DNA of 14,037 nucleotides, from positions 1 to 14,037 of the forward strand of contig JAEOTF010000526.1 of the NCBI GenBank assembly GCA_016840025.1, given 5' to 3'. Under the pieces are notes generated by a model, which saw only the letters and a list, made by a program, of their open reading frames with translations, did not search any database and was not told the origin of the DNA. A program made the translations under genes and the position numbers. Positions 1-6,787 of the stretch are shown here, piece by piece. Source of the DNA: Candidatus Hodarchaeota archaeon. GTDB taxonomy: Archaea; Asgardarchaeota; Heimdallarchaeia; Hodarchaeales; YT1-039. Each line of letters starts with the position of its first letter. The stretch's first letter is position 1.

Positions 1-207
1 CGAATGGTTCGAGCAGGACAGAAGTTTGGGATGATCAACTCTAACATTTTAGCAGAAGGGATTGAAGCGACAGAATATCCAGAACTATCACAGAAGTATG
101 CAGTGTTCGGGGTTCCCAAAACAATAATAAATGAAAAAACCAGCATTGAGGGATTAGTTCCCGAAAACACCTTATTAGACAAGATTAATCAGGCCTTAAA
201 AGACTAA
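1..207 (+). CDS. Protein disulfide oxidoreductase (glutaredoxin-like), C-terminal fragment
   Basis: The frame is open from base 1, so this is the 3' end of a gene that starts outside the window; the ATG at base 4 is probably internal. The visible 68 residues match the end of the second thioredoxin fold of archaeal/thermophile protein disulfide oxidoreductases (PDO). Diagnostic parts are an acidic strand and helix ending in EATEYPELSQKY, then V-x-G-V-P-K-T-x-I-x-N-E with the cis-proline that faces the active-site disulfide, and a closing helix beginning VPENTLLDKI. The catalytic CxxC motifs lie upstream and cannot be seen. PDOs are cytosolic and form, reduce or isomerise protein disulfides, often with a thioredoxin-reductase-like partner. 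A single-domain thioredoxin or glutaredoxin is the alternative. Family assignment is fairly secure; gene length is unknown. Confidence 0.8.
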   Translation, partial: RMVRAGQKFGMINSNILAEGIEATEYPELSQKYAVFGVPKTIINEKTSIEGLVPENTLLDKINQALKD

Positions 208-230
208 ACATATCTATGGACTAATTACTA

Positions 231-290
231 AAGTCCTTTTTCTTTTTCCTTGAGATAATTATTATTAATACAAAATATCGACTTTTTTTT
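231..290 (+). terminator. T-rich terminator tracts after the disulfide oxidoreductase gene
   Basis: Two pyrimidine/T runs follow the stop at 205-207: a C/T-rich tract at about 234-249 and eight consecutive T at 283-290. Archaeal RNA polymerase commonly terminates at such T runs without a hairpin. The rest of 208-440 is AT-rich, and I see no gene or structured RNA in it. Confidence 0.45.
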
Positions 291-403
291 AAAATTAAAT
301 CTGCTTAATCCCTTTATTAGCACTCCGAATAAAGTCTAATACATCATATTCACAAAATTAGTTAATTTCAGAAAATTTGAGAAAAATACTATATTAGTTA
401 AAT

Positions 404-420
404 CAAAAGAAAAAAAAGAA
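404..420 (-). terminator. T-run terminator of the repeat surface-protein gene
   Basis: An A-rich run on the + strand reads as interrupted oligo-T on the minus strand, 20-37 nt past the stop of the minus-strand gene ending at 441. This is the usual form and position of an archaeal intrinsic terminator. Confidence 0.4.
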
Positions 421-440
421 GGGAAGGGTGAAAGATTCTA

Positions 441-3400
441 TTAATTACGTTTACGTCGAATCATTGGGATTAACACAAGCAACGCTGCCAATGCAAAAAC
501 GAGCTCAAAGCCTGGAATAGCTGGTGGAGGAGTAACACTTCCCCCTGATGGTTCTTCTGATTCAGTGCCTGGTTCAGCAGCTTTTACTATTACCGTAATT
601 GTGCAACTTTTGCTTATTATTTTCCCTGTTGTCGGATCTTCGGCTTTAAACTCAGCTGTGTACTTATAAGTACCCTCTGCGAGATTGGAAATCTTATATT
701 CTACTGGGAAGCCATGATCGTAATCTCCTGAGTCGACTTTGGTGCCATCTCGGAAGATTTTGTACCCTGCTTCGGTATAATTCTCGGGAATAAAAGCCTG
801 CCATTTTAAGGTTTCTGTGTCGCCTTCTCTAATAACAATTTCTTCTGGTTGCTCGATTACGATTTCTGCGGTTGGAGGTTCAGTAGGTGATTTGACAATG
901 ACTCGAATTGTACACGAAGCTTCAATTACTTCTCCTTGAGCAGTTGCTGTAGTTTGGTTAATTGCCTTGAACACTGCGGTATAACTATAGGTGCCTGTGG
1001 TCATAATAGTTTCCGAGTAGTATACTGGTTCACTGGAATTATAGTCTCCGGATCGGACAACCTGAGCGTTATGATTGATCGTATATCCATAGGGAGCCCA
1101 ACCTTCTGCAAGAGTTGCGATCCACTTAAGATTTACGGTTTCACCTTCATAGATGGTTACAGATTCGGGTTGTTCGATAGTAATATTATCCCGGGGATAG
1201 ACGTCAAACCAACACTTTTCTTCCCAAACTTCGCCGCCAAGGTGGTTGTTAACGCGCCATATGATCTCGTAATAACCTGTGGCGTTGAATTGGATGGTAA
1301 TTTCCTTCGAGAAGTCGCCAAAGTTCTCTAAGTAGATCTCTTCTTGATAAGCTATCCATTGACTTGTAGGACCGACCACTTCCAGCTCTACTTTGCCATC
1401 AAAGATTTCCAGCATATCGTTATTAAACCCAAACTTAATCCATGTTTCCTGATCAACTTTTACTTCATATTCCTGGTCAATCCAGAGGACAAAATCTGTG
1501 GTTTCTTCTTTTACCTCGAACCAACAATAAGTAAACCACTTTTGTAAGGTACCATAGTCATAAACCCGTAGAGTTACATCATAATGACCGATTTTATCGA
1601 AAGTATACTCCAAGTGTTCCCAGAAGCGGTCAAAGCTTTCAATTTTCACTTGGTCTCCATAAATAGACTGATTAGTACCATCTGGGTGTGTGATCCAGAC
1701 CTCAACATAGCATTCGTGCATTGAGTAGTAAAGGTTGTCAATACTAAAATCAATATTTGTTGTTTCTCCAACACTTATGTGAAACTTCTGATAAATCGAT
1801 AGTAATAATTCTTCTTGATCATAGATGACAAACCAACACCAGTCATGCCACTCTCGCTGAACTGTCAGATCAAATACTTTAAGCTCGACATCATAGGCAT
1901 CAGGGTCAGAAAAAGTGAGATTCACAGAATGAACCCATGTGTATTGGCTGTCAATAGAAATGCGTCCTGAAAACTCGGTCCATGACTCACCCATATTGGG
2001 GTTATGAATCCAGAGTTCCACGTCACATTCATGAATATCAGGATATGCATTGAGTATGTTGATGTCAATTGTAGTTTCTTGGCCGACAGGTACATAGTTT
2101 TCTTGCTTTAACCATGGTTCAAGCCAACCATCCACATAAACTTCAAACCAACACCAGTCATGCCACCATAAGTCCGTTATAAGGTCATGTACAATAAGTT
2201 TAACCTCGTAAGACCCTTTCTTGTCGAAAACAACCGTCACATTATCTTGGAATTCAATATCAGGCCCTATTAGTTCTCTTGAACTGTAAATTTCATTATC
2301 TGTATTATCTTCCTTATTATGGAGAACAACCGAAATGTTACATAAATGTTCAGTCGTATAACCGTTATAGATATGAATAGTAACAAGTGTTGCTTTATCG
2401 ACAAGAACATGATTTTCCTGCTCTAACCATACGTTGAGCTCCTGTTTGGTTTCCATAACCTCATACCAACACCCAGCAAACCACCAAAGCCCTGTAATGC
2501 GGTCAATAACCCCAAGTTTCACGGTATAGTGGCCCGTGTCATTAAATTGGAGGTCTACAGAATCCCAAAATGTCTCATTGTCAAGAATATTAGCACTAGA
2601 GAAATAATAATTCTTTTCACCTGACGGTCCAGTAATATTCAGCCAAATCTCTACAGGATGTGTTCCTGTATAGAAATTTTCGATGTAAAAGTAAAGTGTA
2701 GTTAATTGGTCAACCATAATTTCATTTTCTTGCTCAATCCATATTGCTAACACATCTGATACGTCAATAACATAGTACCAACAGAAAGCGATCCACGATA
2801 ATCCTGTTTCATGATCTATAACAAGCATTGTCACATTGTAATAGCCCGCCCTGTTCAATAAAACATCAACACTACTTTGGAAATAATCTCCTACTTCGAA
2901 GTTGTCTTTGTAGTAAACATCGTAAGTGGAACCTGCTGGATCAGTTAATTGAACTATAACAGTAACGTTACGAGGAGCTCCGTAATCATTATAGAAATCG
3001 AAATCGATTGTCGTTGATTTATTAACTGCAACGTAGTTTTCTTGCGAAATTAATAGGTCAAATTTCTCAGGAACATCTAACGAATAAACATAAAACCAAC
3101 AGTAGGCATACCACCATTCTAGAGTATTGAAGTCATACACCTGTAGCCTTACGAAATAGTAGCCTACTTCATGAAGATATAGAAGCAGACCGTAGTAATC
3201 AAACGAATTCTTACTTTCAAGTTTTACTTGCGGTTCTCTATAAATACCACTGATGGTTCCATTGGGACAGTAGAGAAATAAATCAATACTAACGTTATGA
3301 TTTCCATCATATCCGTTATAGATCCCAAAATCGATTTTTGTCTCCACACCTAGTTCTACATAGTGTGCTTGTTCAATCCAAAGCTTAAGTAGGCCTTGTT

Positions 3401-3602
3401 CAGTTGTTTGTATCTCGCCTCGTTTTTCCTTAGAATTTTCCGCTTTTGCGGTGGTAAGTGGTTGTGTAGTGATTTCAGTCTCAGATGCAGTTGTCATTGA
3501 ATGTGTAGCTTGATTAGTGTTGTTTATGAATATAGATGCTGCTGGTGTTAGAATCATTCCTAACAATATAAGCAGACTAAATGATTTTATTCTATTTTTC
3601 AT
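441..3602 (-). CDS. Large secreted repeat protein with Ig-like domains and PGF-CTERM-type anchor
   Basis: This 1053-residue protein appears built to sit outside the cell. Residues 1-26 form a signal peptide (basic start, hydrophobic core, AAS cleavage region), followed by a Thr/Ser/Glu-rich linker to about 70. Seven tandem repeats fill about 71-803. Each opens with a W-[IL]-x-Q-E-like strand and closes with a Trp-rich strand ending C-W-[FY], with cysteines at 168, 274, 378, 484, 589, 693 and 797 (period 104-106). Repeats 4-6 carry a second cysteine (421, 526, 631). Two Ig-like domains follow (about 805-905 and 913-1008), then a Pro/Ser/Glu linker and a PGF-hydrophobic-RRKR tail (1030-1053) typical of archaeosortase substrates. 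Eighteen N-x-S/T sequons fit heavy glycosylation. I do not recognise the repeat family; a CARDB-like beta-sandwich is possible. The role (adhesin, S-layer-associated or binding protein) is inferred. It is transcribed alone, with over 300 bp upstream. Confidence 0.85.
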   Translation of the reverse strand: MKNRIKSFSLLILLGMILTPAASIFINNTNQATHSMTTASETEITTQPLTTAKAENSKEKRGEIQTTEQGLLKLWIEQAHYVELGVETKIDFGIYNGYDGNHNVSIDLFLYCPNGTISGIYREPQVKLESKNSFDYYGLLLYLHEVGYYFVRLQVYDFNTLEWWYAYCWFYVYSLDVPEKFDLLISQENYVAVNKSTTIDFDFYNDYGAPRNVTVIVQLTDPAGSTYDVYYKDNFEVGDYFQSSVDVLLNRAGYYNVTMLVIDHETGLSWIAFCWYYVIDVSDVLAIWIEQENEIMVDQLTTLYFYIENFYTGTHPVEIWLNITGPSGEKNYYFSSANILDNETFWDSVDLQFNDTGHYTVKLGVIDRITGLWWFAGCWYEVMETKQELNVWLEQENHVLVDKATLVTIHIYNGYTTEHLCNISVVLHNKEDNTDNEIYSSRELIGPDIEFQDNVTVVFDKKGSYEVKLIVHDLITDLWWHDWCWFEVYVDGWLEPWLKQENYVPVGQETTIDINILNAYPDIHECDVELWIHNPNMGESWTEFSGRISIDSQYTWVHSVNLTFSDPDAYDVELKVFDLTVQREWHDWCWFVIYDQEELLLSIYQKFHISVGETTNIDFSIDNLYYSMHECYVEVWITHPDGTNQSIYGDQVKIESFDRFWEHLEYTFDKIGHYDVTLRVYDYGTLQKWFTYCWFEVKEETTDFVLWIDQEYEVKVDQETWIKFGFNNDMLEIFDGKVELEVVGPTSQWIAYQEEIYLENFGDFSKEITIQFNATGYYEIIWRVNNHLGGEVWEEKCWFDVYPRDNITIEQPESVTIYEGETVNLKWIATLAEGWAPYGYTINHNAQVVRSGDYNSSEPVYYSETIMTTGTYSYTAVFKAINQTTATAQGEVIEASCTIRVIVKSPTEPPTAEIVIEQPEEIVIREGDTETLKWQAFIPENYTEAGYKIFRDGTKVDSGDYDHGFPVEYKISNLAEGTYKYTAEFKAEDPTTGKIISKSCTITVIVKAAEPGTESEEPSGGSVTPPPAIPGFELVFALAALLVLIPMIRRKRN
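1829..2166 (-). repeat. Exact 23-bp direct repeat inside the surface-protein repeats
   Basis: The 23 bases at 1829-1851 recur exactly at 2144-2166, 315 bp apart, which is 105 codons. They encode the W-H-D-W-C-W-F closing strand of repeats 4 and 5. Identity at nucleotide level, while the rest of the two units has diverged, suggests recent duplication or gene conversion of this segment. Confidence 0.75.
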
Positions 3603-3912
3603 CTTTCTAGGTCACTCCAGATCCCTCTGTTCTTCTCTAACCTTCATCATGCTAATAAGCCTAAAAAAACTGGTTTGATAGACACAGAGGGGATATAGTT
3701 TCATAATAAGCATTCATCATTAAAATAATAAAAACATGTACAAATGAAAAATCTATCCTCAGCATCATAAGAGTAAATAAAATGGGTAAAGTTGGTTATA
3801 TAGAATGTACTTAATTAACAGTTTCTAATCTATTTATTCTGGTAAATCTACATATACCAAAATATTTTGTAAATATTCTACAATTCTTGTCTACTAATAT
3901 TTTTCATTCTAA
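3603..3912. other. 310-bp AT-rich intergenic region, leader of the surface-protein gene
   Basis: No gene is visible. The region holds the presumed promoter and 5' leader of the minus-strand surface-protein gene. It includes an 8-bp inverted repeat (ccctctgt at 3623-3630 and acagaggg at 3684-3691) whose gene-proximal arm lies just upstream of the weak ribosome site (GGAGTGA about 9 nt before the ATG). A 12-bp palindrome (caaaatattttg, 3858-3869) lies some 45 bp past the stop of the ferredoxin-like gene. Confidence 0.4.
3794..3804 (-). promoter_or_regulatory. Candidate TATA box for the surface-protein gene
   Basis: The minus strand reads TCTATATAACC here, the best TATA-like element upstream of the ATG at 3602. 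Initiation about 25 bp downstream would leave a leader of roughly 170 nt. A weaker alternative (ACTATATCC, near 3692-3700) would give a leader of about 65 nt. Confidence 0.3.
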
Positions 3913-4575
3913 CTAAGCTAGTTCCCTTTTAATCATTGTTATTGCATTTTCTGAGCAATTTGTAACACATAAACCGCATCCATAACAAAGATTTGGATTG
4001 AAGGTTATACTATCCTCATCATTTTGAGTCCTAGCCTTAAATTGACATCGTGAAATACATTCTCCACAGTTGATGCATTTTTCTTGATCATAAGTTGCTA
4101 AATATGGACTTGGCTTTACTAGTTCTTCCATATTCATTAGTAGCAAGCCTTGAAGAACATGACAACAGCAAGCACAACAGCTACAGATTGCTTGTGTGTG
4201 TGTTTCATTATCATCAGGTAGATATAAGGCTAAATGAACAAGGCCTTTTTGGTGAGTTTCTAACAAAATTTTTTCAGCATTAGATTTTGAGATGAATTCA
4301 GATCTCCCTTGGCTCACATTAGTTTCTGCAGCTTCATTTAGTGATAAACATACTTTCACCAGATGATTACAATTTTGGAGTTTTGTTCTACATATACAAT
4401 CAGCAACTGCTATCTTCTTCGCTGACTGAACTATTTCAAGAACATTCTCTAAATGAAGGGCAGTTTGATGAATTGGAATTTTAACATTAATTGGTATAGT
4501 TACCGCTCTCCATTTAAAATCTTGAAGCTCTCTTTCTGTCCATCTCTTCTCATTACTCTTAAGCATAACACTCAC
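3913..4575 (-). CDS. Cysteine-rich iron-sulfur protein with C-terminal 2[4Fe-4S] ferredoxin domain
   Basis: This 220-residue, probably soluble protein has 18 cysteines in three groups. The C-terminal part is a classic dicluster ferredoxin: C167-x2-C170-x2-C173-x3-C177 and C197-x2-C200-x2-C203-x3-C207, each ligating one [4Fe-4S] cluster. Ahead of it are C60-x-C62-R with C69 and C76, and a dense cluster at 131-138 (C-S-C-C-A-C-C-C), which could hold another metal site. Standalone 4Fe-4S proteins with an AxCxCR segment and a GLVH segment (111-114) before the ferredoxin occur in anaerobic archaea and bacteria; their partner is generally unknown to me. The role is presumably electron transfer or sensing. 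The frame opens at GTG 4575; an ATG at 4566 preceded by GTGAG is an equally good start. The HAD gene ends 189 bp upstream, so this gene probably has its own promoter. Confidence 0.8.
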   Translation of the reverse strand: MSVMLKSNEKRWTERELQDFKWRAVTIPINVKIPIHQTALHLENVLEIVQSAKKIAVADCICRTKLQNCNHLVKVCLSLNEAAETNVSQGRSEFISKSNAEKILLETHQKGLVHLALYLPDDNETHTQAICSCCACCCHVLQGLLLMNMEELVKPSPYLATYDQEKCINCGECISRCQFKARTQNDEDSITFNPNLCYGCGLCVTNCSENAITMIKRELA

Positions 4576-4636
4576 TAAAATCGACTATTTCGCATAATGA
4601 ACATAATCCATTTGCTTAATTAATGGAACTGGTTAA

Positions 4637-4648
4637 TAAAATAAAAAT
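4637..4648 (-). promoter_or_regulatory. Candidate TATA box for the ferredoxin-like gene
   Basis: The minus strand reads ATTTTTATTTTA. Initiation about 25 bp downstream would fall near 4612 and give a leader of roughly 40 nt. The sequence is only loosely TATA-like. Confidence 0.25.
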
Positions 4649-4659
4649 GTTTCCCAGCT

Positions 4660-4674
4660 CTGAACAGAGTTCAG
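4660..4674. promoter_or_regulatory. 15-bp dyad, possible operator upstream of the ferredoxin-like gene
   Basis: The sequence ctgaac-aga-gttcag is a perfect 6-bp inverted repeat with a 3-bp centre, about 12 bp upstream of the candidate TATA element of the minus-strand ferredoxin-like gene. Size and position fit a dimeric regulator site. On the + strand a run of six T (4681-4686) starts 6 bases past the dyad, but no + strand gene ends here, so a terminator role is less likely. Confidence 0.3.
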
Positions 4675-4714
4675 TCTCCCTTTTTTCCCATAAAAGGAAA
4701 TAGAATTATATTCA

Positions 4715-4735
4715 GAAATAAAATAATTTTATTTC
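4715..4735. terminator. AT-only inverted repeat after the HAD gene
   Basis: Two perfect 10-bp arms (gaaataaaat / attttatttc) flank a single central A, 30 bp past the stop of the minus-strand HAD gene. It could end that transcript or act as a regulator site for the next gene. The stem is nearly all A:T and so thermally weak. Confidence 0.3.
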
Positions 4736-4764
4736 AGTTTAATGATTTATAGAGTTTTATTCCT

Positions 4765-5514
4765 TTACAGAAGTCGGGAAGTCAATTGGGATAAATCCGA
4801 AAGCCTAGGCCAATTATTTACTTTATCTATATATCGTTTCTCTCTATCCATTAATGCGCCATTCATGCCGATGTTAAATGCATCTTGTAGTGTATCTATT
4901 CGGTCATCAACAATAAAACACGTATTCGGATCACTATTAGTTATTTTTAGAATTTCATGCAAAAAACATTTCTTAGGGGTGAGTTTATTGCATTGTGCGA
5001 TGTCATATCCTATTATCTCATCAAAATAGCTTATCACTTCTCCTGCTTCAAGACACCCCCGAACATGGCGACTATGGGCATCACTTGCGCAAACAATACG
5101 TCCTTCAAACTTTCGCTTTATGGATTTTAGAGTATCTTTCACTTCAGGATAAAACGCGTTTTTCCGACGAGCAGCCTGATATTCCAAACTTTTAGGATTT
5201 AATTGAGATCTTAATTCATCCATCGCTATATACGAGGAAGGAATATGTTGAAGAATAAATTCCGTGTATTTTTCATCCAATTCTCTAGCTTTTACTAAAA
5301 AATAACCCTTTTCATTGGCAGAACGAGTCTCTCTAGCCATAGAAACAAATTCTTCAAGCCAAAAATCAAACGCTTGATCGTGAATCTGTTCCGCTTTGCT
5401 AAATGAAATTCCAGTAGGTGTAAGAATTTCAGCAATTCTCTCTGTATAATTTTGATGAATCAACTTTGGATCTGCTAAGACTCCATGAAGATCCAAAAAC
5501 AGAGTATGAATCAC
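4765..5514 (-). CDS. HAD-superfamily hydrolase with atypical DxH motif I
   Basis: This 249-residue protein has the four landmarks of haloacid-dehalogenase-fold enzymes: motif I at 8-15 (D-L-H-G-V-L-A-D) with nucleophile Asp8, motif II Ser144 after a hydrophobic strand (IVCAS), motif III probably Lys177, and motif IV Asp203-Asp204 (FIVDDR) for Mg2+. Residues 16-115 are helical and form a C1-type cap. The Asp normally two residues after the nucleophile, the general acid/base of HAD phosphatases, is His10. Phosphatase activity is therefore uncertain; dehalogenase- or phosphonatase-type chemistry, or a non-catalytic role, is possible. The start is GTG; an upstream ATG at the -1 side is out of frame. 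The gene lies 51 bp downstream of the LLM oxidoreductase on the same strand, so the two are probably co-transcribed. Substrate unknown. Confidence 0.8.
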   Translation of the reverse strand: MIHTLFLDLHGVLADPKLIHQNYTERIAEILTPTGISFSKAEQIHDQAFDFWLEEFVSMARETRSANEKGYFLVKARELDEKYTEFILQHIPSSYIAMDELRSQLNPKSLEYQAARRKNAFYPEVKDTLKSIKRKFEGRIVCASDAHSRHVRGCLEAGEVISYFDEIIGYDIAQCNKLTPKKCFLHEILKITNSDPNTCFIVDDRIDTLQDAFNIGMNGALMDREKRYIDKVNNWPRLSDLSQLTSRLL

Positions 5515-5565
5515 TCTAACTCAACCATTTACCTTTATTTTACTTAACAATTCATATTTTGGTGC

Positions 5566-6558
5566 TTATGATGCGAAGGCCTTAATAGTTTCATAAGCAA
5601 GCTGTGGTGGGCACCTGAACGGGAGCATTAAAACAGGGAGAGTAATTCCTTTCTCTTTAAGAAGTGCATAACGATTTCGACAAGTTTCAGCATCCCCTGT
5701 CACCGCAATCGAATTCATCATATCCTCTGATACTTCATTAGTCGCTGTTTGTCTATCTCCAGCCTTCCATGCTTTTTGTATCCGCTCTGCTTCTCTAACA
5801 TAACCTAATCGTTTCATTAATTCATTGTAGAAGGTTCCCATTCCACCGACATAATATGCAAGGTGCGCTTTTACAAGATTCAAATCTTTAGGTCTATCTG
5901 ATGCACAAGTAATAAGAAAAGGAGCAATTTCAACCTTTGAACTCAGATCCTTACTTCTTCTCATTCTACCTTTGTCTAATTCATCAAAGAAAGTCCTCAT
6001 TTGATCAGGTGGTGACCATATTGGAAACCATCCATCAGCTAATTCTCCCGACAATTGTAAGTTTTTAGGGCCTAAAGCAGCGAGGAATAAGGGTACATCG
6101 TAATTTACATCAAAAGACAATTTAAAATCCTTCAATTTAAATATCTGACCCGAATAATTTACTCGTTCCCCTTGTAAGATCATACGAATAATTTCAAAAT
6201 ATTCTCGAGTTCTTTGTAAAGGTGCTTGAGCATAATAATCAATACCATGCCAATTTCGAATAACAATCGGTCCAGAAAGCCCCAAACCCAAAATAAACCG
6301 TCCTTCTGTTAATTCAGCAATACTGGCGGCAGTTTGAGCTAATGTAGCAGGGGTTCTTGAGAAGATATTGACAATACCTGTGCCAAAGGTTAAAGAATCA
6401 TTTATAGACGCAAGATAGGTCACTTGTGTTAACGCGTCTCGACCCCAGATTTCCGGTACAAAAATATGTGTGAACCCTGCGTTTTCAAGAACAGGAAGAA
6501 TCCCAGCAGCTTGTTTTTTGGGCAAATAATCAAGAGATAGAACGAATCCTAAAGACAT
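5566..6558 (-). CDS. Luciferase-like (LLM class) F420/flavin-dependent oxidoreductase
   Basis: This 330-residue TIM-barrel enzyme belongs to the bacterial-luciferase-like superfamily, which includes F420-dependent glucose-6-phosphate dehydrogenase and Mer. Visible signatures (numbered from the ATG) are the strand GTGIVNIFSRTP (59-70), the helix LAQTAASIAEL, GRFILGLGLSGP (86-97) with the cofactor-binding glycines, an N-W-H-G segment, PLQRTREYFEIIR, and the later GELADGW strand. The frame opens at a TTG (6564), but the ATG at 6558 has a good ribosome site (GTGAGG, 6566-6571) 7 nt before it, so I start there. Such enzymes transfer hydride between F420 or FMN and diverse substrates. F420 is more likely in an archaeon, but cofactor and substrate cannot be fixed from sequence. 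It is the first gene of a probable LLM-HAD operon and diverges from the ABC exporter. Confidence 0.85.
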   Translation of the reverse strand: MSLGFVLSLDYLPKKQAAGILPVLENAGFTHIFVPEIWGRDALTQVTYLASINDSLTFGTGIVNIFSRTPATLAQTAASIAELTEGRFILGLGLSGPIVIRNWHGIDYYAQAPLQRTREYFEIIRMILQGERVNYSGQIFKLKDFKLSFDVNYDVPLFLAALGPKNLQLSGELADGWFPIWSPPDQMRTFFDELDKGRMRRSKDLSSKVEIAPFLITCASDRPKDLNLVKAHLAYYVGGMGTFYNELMKRLGYVREAERIQKAWKAGDRQTATNEVSEDMMNSIAVTGDAETCRNRYALLKEKGITLPVLMLPFRCPPQLAYETIKAFAS

Positions 6559-6565
6559 GGTCAAT

Positions 6566-6571
6566 CCTCAC
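6566..6571 (-). promoter_or_regulatory. Ribosome binding site that fixes the LLM oxidoreductase start
   Basis: GTGAGG on the minus strand lies 7 nt upstream of ATG 6558. The alternative TTG at 6564 would lie only 1 nt from it, so the ATG is preferred. Confidence 0.6.
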
Positions 6572-6616
6572 TGTAATAAATATTAATAATCGGAAAATTC
6601 ATTAATAGGTCAAGAA

Positions 6617-6628
6617 ATGTATTTAATG
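6617..6628 (-). promoter_or_regulatory. Candidate TATA box for the LLM-HAD operon
   Basis: The minus strand reads CATTAAATACAT, preceded by a purine-rich GAAAAAC that could act as BRE. Initiation about 25 bp downstream would leave a leader of roughly 35 nt before ATG 6558. Confidence 0.35.
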
Positions 6629-6691
6629 GTTTTTCTTAAAAATTTAATCTGCTATCTAAAGTTCTTTTTACAGTTTTGATTCTAACCTGAA

Positions 6692-6704
6692 TTTTTAAAA
6701 TAAT
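6692..6704 (+). promoter_or_regulatory. Candidate TATA box for the ABC exporter operon
   Basis: TTTTTAAAATAAT lies 83 bp before the ATG at 6788, in the 229-bp gap shared with the divergent LLM gene. The implied leader is about 55-60 nt. The ATG at 6788 has no strong Shine-Dalgarno sequence. Confidence 0.25.
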
Positions 6705-6787
6705 CATTTTTTTTCCTTCCAAACTCATTTTAGAAGCGGTAGTTCTATTCACACAATATGAAGATAAATCAGGGACTTTAGAGACTA

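Noticed and set aside
936..1547. Open frames on the + strand inside the repeat surface protein (936-1331, 1344-1547)
   Set aside because: They lie wholly antisense to a well-supported 1053-residue gene, show no recognisable domain or ribosome site, and are what strand-mirrored codon bias produces.
1829..2166. CRISPR-like reading of the repeated 23-mer
   Set aside because: Only two copies, 315 bp apart, in phase with a protein repeat and inside a coding gene. No CRISPR array or cas gene is visible in the window.
4742..5195. Open frames antisense to the HAD gene (4742-5029, 4995-5195)
   Set aside because: Antisense to a gene with clear HAD motifs; no domain, no start signal.
6565..6787. Regulatory RNA in the divergent LLM/exporter gap
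   Set aside because: It is AT-rich with only TATA-like runs; no stable stem or known riboswitch pattern is visible.
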